Shown in pieces: positions 58,138 to 64,000 of a stretch of 64,000 bases of DNA (its first letter is position 1; each line of letters opens with the position of its first letter). The notes beneath the pieces were generated by a model that did not search any database, was not told where the DNA came from, and saw only the letters and a list, made by a program, of their open reading frames with translations. The DNA comes from Malikia sp. (GTDB lineage Bacteria; Pseudomonadota; Gammaproteobacteria; Burkholderiales; Burkholderiaceae_C), in NCBI RefSeq assembly GCF_028687635.1, contig NZ_JAQTZS010000010.1, positions 1 to 64,000 of the forward strand, written 5' to 3'. A program made the position numbers and the translations under genes.

Positions 58138-59085
58138 CTAGTTCGGATTTGATGAACTGACGAAATTTCGCACGTCAAGGAGTTCCTCTCCGTCCCACCG
58201 ATAAGCCACCAAGGGGCCTCCCTTACCTGCGCTGTAATCCACGCACGCCATTCGGTCAGCTTGCAAGGTTGGCTCGCCCTGCATCCAATAGTGGCCAAAA
58301 AACACGGGTTTGCGGTGGTCATAACTGGGCAGCATGCCAGTCTCCGTCACAGCGATGTCCGGCAACTTGTTCCTCTCTTCCTCGGACATCAACGCAAGGT
58401 CACGGTAGCCATGGGCTTGCTCATCCCACCAGCGGATACGCACATTGCGCCTCTCATGGCCGTCTTTGTCCAAGAACGAATGGCCGGCGGGCAACGACAC
58501 TTCCAGTCCTTTTGTCAGCCCCTCTACCGCTCTGAAGACGGGGTCATGTGCGCGACTGGCGCGAACCATGAGTTCTGGCGTCAGAGTTCGGCCATTGCCC
58601 AGCAGCGGCTCCAACTCCGCCATGAAGCCGTCGTGCCAACAGGCGTGCACAACACGCAGCGCTGGCAGGTCAAGCCACAACGGCAATGTCAGAAACCAGT
58701 CGATGATTTCCGCATGGAGCGGCGTCCCCTCGACCTCGCCCAGAAACGCATGGTGCTGATGGCGGTTCTGGGCACCGAGCTCGCCGTGTCGTGGGCGAAG
58801 GAAATGGCCGGCGTCGGCGCCATCTGGGTCGGGCAGATGCCAGGCAATGGCATTGAACTCATGATTTCCCAGAATGGCCAAGGCACTGTCTGCATCCACC
58901 ATGCGTCGCGCCAGTCGGTAGGTTTCAACTTGCCGAGGGCCTCGGTCGATGAAGTCACCGACAAAGATGGCCTTGCGGCTTGGGTGCCGATATGCTCCGG
59001 CTTGTTTGCGGTACCCCATCGTCTGCAGCAAGGCTTCGAGCTTGTCGGCTTGGCCGTGAACGTCTCCAATGATGTCGTATCCCAT
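58138..59085 (-). CDS. Metallophosphoesterase (ApaH/PrpE-like)
   Basis: YDIIGDVHGQADKLEALL; AIFVGDFIDRGP; ALAILGNHEFNAI. Confidence 0.9.
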   Translation of the reverse strand: MGYDIIGDVHGQADKLEALLQTMGYRKQAGAYRHPSRKAIFVGDFIDRGPRQVETYRLARRMVDADSALAILGNHEFNAIAWHLPDPDGADAGHFLRPRHGELGAQNRHQHHAFLGEVEGTPLHAEIIDWFLTLPLWLDLPALRVVHACWHDGFMAELEPLLGNGRTLTPELMVRASRAHDPVFRAVEGLTKGLEVSLPAGHSFLDKDGHERRNVRIRWWDEQAHGYRDLALMSEEERNKLPDIAVTETGMLPSYDHRKPVFFGHYWMQGEPTLQADRMACVDYSAGKGGPLVAYRWDGEELLDVRNFVSSSNPN

Positions 59086-59096
59086 ACTTCCCTCCT

Positions 59097-59146
59097 TAGT
59101 TGTACGATGCTACTATCTTAACCCACTTAGTGGTAAAATGCAACTA
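59097..59146. promoter_or_regulatory. Divergent intergenic region with inverted/direct repeats (candidate NrtR operator)
   Basis: CCACTTAGTGG palindrome at 59123-59133; TAGTTG (59097) / CAACTA (59141) inverted pair; CTTAGTTGTA and CTTAGTGGTA direct pair 30 bp apart. Confidence 0.45.
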
Positions 59147-59799
59147 TGTTGGAAATAATTTACCCTCTGGTCAGCGTTGACGTCGCGCTTTTCTGTGTCG
59201 ATGCAGAGCGCCTGCAAGTACTGGTGGTCAAACGGGCGCATGAGCCGGCAGCCAGACAATGGGCTTTGCCTGGTGGCATATTGAAACCACACCTCGACAA
59301 GTCTCTGGAAGCGGCTGCCCGACGGGTACTGGCACACAAGGTCAGCGTTGAACTACCGCTGGTGGATGAGGTCTGCACGTTTAGCGGACCAGACCGCGAC
59401 CCTCGCGGGTGGTCCGTATCCGTGCTGTTCTATGCACTACTGCCCAGAGACAAGATCAATGCGCTGGTACGAAACAAGGTTGAAGCCCTGGAGTGGTCGA
59501 ACGCATCCGCTCCAGGTCACCGACTTGCTTTCGACCACGATCATCAGCTAGCGGCGGCTGTCAAGAAGCTGCGAACAAAGGTAGAGGCAGGCAAACTCCC
59601 ATTGCATCTGTTGTCTGAGAAATTCACCTTGACACAGCTTCAACGGACCGTCGAGACAATCCTGGGGCGGTCTCTTGACAAAAGCTCCTTCCGTCGGCAG
59701 CTCAAGAGTTCCTCAGACCTTGTCGAGCTTGACGAGTATGAACGCGGGACACAGCGCCCTGCCCAGCTGTTCAGAGCCAGCGAGGGATTCTCCTTTTGA
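59146..59799 (+). CDS. NrtR-type NUDIX-domain transcriptional regulator
   Basis: N-terminal NUDIX-like VKRAHEPAARQWALPGGILKPHLDKSLEAAARRVL; C-terminal wHTH EKFTLTQLQRTVETILGRSLDKSSFRRQLKSS. Confidence 0.85.
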   Translation: MLEIIYPLVSVDVALFCVDAERLQVLVVKRAHEPAARQWALPGGILKPHLDKSLEAAARRVLAHKVSVELPLVDEVCTFSGPDRDPRGWSVSVLFYALLPRDKINALVRNKVEALEWSNASAPGHRLAFDHDHQLAAAVKKLRTKVEAGKLPLHLLSEKFTLTQLQRTVETILGRSLDKSSFRRQLKSSSDLVELDEYERGTQRPAQLFRASEGFSF

Positions 59800-59819
59800 G
59801 TAAGTCGTGCTTGCATCGG

Positions 59820-59842
59820 GCGGTGCCGCTGAATGGCACCGC
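59820..59842 (+). terminator. Hairpin downstream of NrtR-like gene
   Basis: GCGGTGCC-N7-GGCACCGC, no T-tract. Confidence 0.4.
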
Positions 59843-59875
59843 GGTCCAGTTAGACGAGAAGGAACTTGGGGCGGT

Positions 59876-60256
59876 TCACACCATCACCGCGTTCACATGC
59901 AGCGCGACCACGCACCCCATGCCCACCGTCCAGACCAGTGAGCGCAAGGTGGCCTTGTCGGCCACGTAGCACGCGATATAGCCCAGGCGGGCCAGCACGA
60001 AGGCCACGGCAAGTGCATCCACCCGCGCCGAATCAACGCCGGCATGCAGCGCCAGCAGCACGCCCGAGACAAAGAACGGAAAAGCCTCGAAGCTGTTGGC
60101 CTGGGCCGCGTTGGCACGCGCCCGGAAGCCCGTGACCTTGGCCAGCCAAGCACGGGGATCGTGGTTGTCGTAGTCTTTGAGACCGGCTTTGGCGATGCCG
60201 GCGCACACCACCGGCAGCAAGCCCGCGATCAGCAGGCAGAGGTAGGACCATTTCAT
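59876..60256 (-). CDS. MAPEG-family membrane protein
   Basis: DYDNHDPRAWLAKVTGFRARANAAQANSFEAFPFFVSGVLLA. Confidence 0.85.
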   Translation of the reverse strand: MKWSYLCLLIAGLLPVVCAGIAKAGLKDYDNHDPRAWLAKVTGFRARANAAQANSFEAFPFFVSGVLLALHAGVDSARVDALAVAFVLARLGYIACYVADKATLRSLVWTVGMGCVVALHVNAVMV

Positions 60257-60387
60257 CGCGGGAGTACTCCTGTTGCAACGTTCACCGGCCATTGTCAGGG
60301 CATTTTGCACAGCATTCCCCCACCTGCCCGACAGCCGGCCAAGCACCGACCACCCGCAATGGCGGGCCAATGCATACAATGGTCGCT

Positions 60388-60474
60388 TGCTCCGGGGTGT
60401 CCGCATGTTGCGGGCTGAGATGGCTTGAGCCAAACCCGCGAACTTGATCCGGTTCATACCGGCGGAAGAAGAGC
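60388..60474 (+). ncRNA. TPP riboswitch (THI element) upstream of thiC
   Basis: GGGGTGTCC...GGGCTGAGATGG...ACCCGCGAACTTGATCCGGTTCATACCGGCGGAAGAAGA. Confidence 0.95.
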
Positions 60475-60503
60475 TGTCTTACCCTGTGGTGGTGTGTCCC
60501 TGA

Positions 60504-62498
<1,995 letters not shown>

Positions 62499-62518
62499 TC
62501 CGCGTCAGGCTTTTGCAA

Positions 62519-62548
62519 GGAAACGGACCGTCAAGGCGGTCCGTTTCC
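62519..62548 (+). terminator. Perfect 12-bp stem hairpin downstream of thiC
   Basis: GGAAACGGACCG-TCAAGG-CGGTCCGTTTCC. Confidence 0.65.
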
Positions 62549-62591
62549 GCGCTTCTGTCAAAATAGCGCACTATTTTTGCCCGAGATCACC

Positions 62592-62972
62592 ATGTTCCGT
62601 ACCCTGCTCAAATCCAAGATCCACCGCGTCAAGACCACGCATGCCGAGCTGCACTACGAAGGCTCCTGCGCGATTGACGAGGACCTGCTCGATGCCTCCG
62701 GCATCTGCGAAAACGAACAGATCCATATCTGGAACATCGACAACGGCGAGCGCTTCGTGACCTACGCGATCAAGGGCCAGCGCGGCACCGGCATGATCTC
62801 GGTCAACGGCTCGGCGGCCCGCCGCGTCGCGGTCGGCGACCTGCTGATCATCGCGGCCTTCGCCCAGGTGCACGAGGACCAGGTCAGCGGCCACAAGCCG
62901 AAGCTGGTGTTCGTCAACGACCAGAACCAGCAGGTCGAGCTGCGCGACAAGGTCGCGACCCAGATGATGTAA
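62592..62972 (+). CDS. panD: Aspartate 1-decarboxylase
   Basis: [38 protein letters not shown] with GS cleavage site. Confidence 0.96.
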   Translation: MFRTLLKSKIHRVKTTHAELHYEGSCAIDEDLLDASGICENEQIHIWNIDNGERFVTYAIKGQRGTGMISVNGSAARRVAVGDLLIIAAFAQVHEDQVSGHKPKLVFVNDQNQQVELRDKVATQMM

Positions 62973-62991
62973 GCCTTGGCCGGCCAGACCT

Positions 62992-64000
62992 TCAGGCCGC
63001 GCTCGGTGGCTGCAGCCGCGCCGGTATCCAGCCGCGCAGGCTGTTGACAAAGGCCAGCCCGGTCGCGCGCCGCAGGTCATCGACCCGCAACACGGCTTCC
63101 CGCAGCCGCCCCTCGCGCAGCGCGACCTCTCGCCCGACGCCATCGAGCAGGCCGCAGGACAGTGCCGGCGTCAGCCATTCGCCGTCGATCTGCAGCGCCA
63201 GGTTGCCGCGCGTGCACTCGGTCAGCTCGCCCTGCTCGTTCCACAGGATGGCGTCGAACACGCCGGGCTGGGTCGGCGCGGCCGCGTCGTAATGCGCGCG
63301 GCGCGTGGTCTTGTAGCGCACGAACTCGCCGTGCGCGGCCTCGAAAGGCTGAGGCGCCAGCGCCAGCGTGACCTGGGCCGGACTGGCCTCCATCGCGAAG
63401 GCCTGCGCCTGGGTCATGCCCTGCGCGTCGAGCAGCAGGCGCACCCGCCACAGGCCCTGCGGATGGCTGGCGACCAGCTGATCCAGGCTGGCGCGCAAGG
63501 CGGACTGATCCAGCGCATAGCCGAAATGGTCCGCCGCGCGCTCCAGCCGCGCCAGGTGCTCGGCCTGGTGGCGCAGTACGCCGTCGGCCAGCGCCAGCGT
63601 CTCAAGCAACTCGAACGGCTCGCTGGCCCGGTCCAGGAAGGCGCGCTTGTGGCGCCATTCCTGCCATTCGCCCTTGGCGGTCGCGCCCGAGGTGATGCCA
63701 CTGCCGATGCCGCAGCTCAATTTATTTCCCTGGGCCGTCACGGTGCGGATCGCGACGTTGAAGGTCGCGTGGCCGCCCGGTCGCACGACGCCGATCGCGC
63801 CGCAGTAGGCGCCGCGCGGTCCCGGCTCAAGCTCATGGATCAGCCGCATGGCCTGGACCTTGGGCGCGCCCGTGATCGAGCCACAGGGGAACAGCGCCGT
63901 GAAGACATCAGCCAGCGTGGTGCCGGGCCGGCTGTCGGCCGTCACATCCGAGGTCATCTGCCAGACGGTCGGCAAGGCTTCCAGGTGAAACAGGCGCGGC
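62992..64000 (-). CDS. pabB: Aminodeoxychorismate synthase component I fused to 4-amino-4-deoxychorismate lyase (PabB-PabC; truncated by window end)
   Basis: ALFPCGSITGAPKVQAMRLIHELEPGPRGAYCGAIGVV then PabC-like FELLETLALADGVLRHQAEHLARLERAADHFGY; frame stays open to the window edge (RLFHLEALPTVWQMTS). Confidence 0.9.
   Translation of the reverse strand, partial: PRLFHLEALPTVWQMTSDVTADSRPGTTLADVFTALFPCGSITGAPKVQAMRLIHELEPGPRGAYCGAIGVVRPGGHATFNVAIRTVTAQGNKLSCGIGSGITSGATAKGEWQEWRHKRAFLDRASEPFELLETLALADGVLRHQAEHLARLERAADHFGYALDQSALRASLDQLVASHPQGLWRVRLLLDAQGMTQAQAFAMEASPAQVTLALAPQPFEAAHGEFVRYKTTRRAHYDAAAPTQPGVFDAILWNEQGELTECTRGNLALQIDGEWLTPALSCGLLDGVGREVALREGRLREAVLRVDDLRRATGLAFVNSLRGWIPARLQPPSAA

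Overview
GC-rich bacterial window, probably a betaproteobacterium of the Burkholderiales type (inferred from the DUF3305/DUF3306 formate dehydrogenase cluster, the DUF3460 protein and general gene content). From left to right it contains: (i) two tandem giant repeat adhesins on the minus strand (the first truncated by the window edge, the second 3518 aa); (ii) a decayed tnpB next to dcd; (iii) a MacB/MacA/TolC-like export operon split by an intact TnpB element; (iv) thpR, a CLC channel, a TRAP transporter, rpoH with a perfect CIRCE and a sigma-32-like promoter, an MCP with a CxxCH motif, lysS and rarA; (v) a PHA-depolymerase-like esterase; (vi) a large formate dehydrogenase operon; (vii) mrp, metG, a SulP transporter, scpA and nadB; (viii) an accessory patch at about 53.7-59.8 kb with an MNT nucleotidyltransferase, a 35-bp direct repeat bracketing an orphan gene, an IS4-type element inserted at codon 6 of an uncharacterised gene, and a divergent metallophosphoesterase/NrtR pair; (ix) a TPP riboswitch with thiC, panD and a PabB-PabC fusion. 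The most interesting items are the adhesin pair with its shared upstream dyad and EF-hand-bearing C-terminal repeats, the TnpB insertion that appears to re-write the start of an ABC ATPase, the CIRCE/sigma-32 control of rpoH, and the accessory patch. Coordinates were read by eye. Start codons and family names are inferred from sequence motifs and memory; no searches were run.
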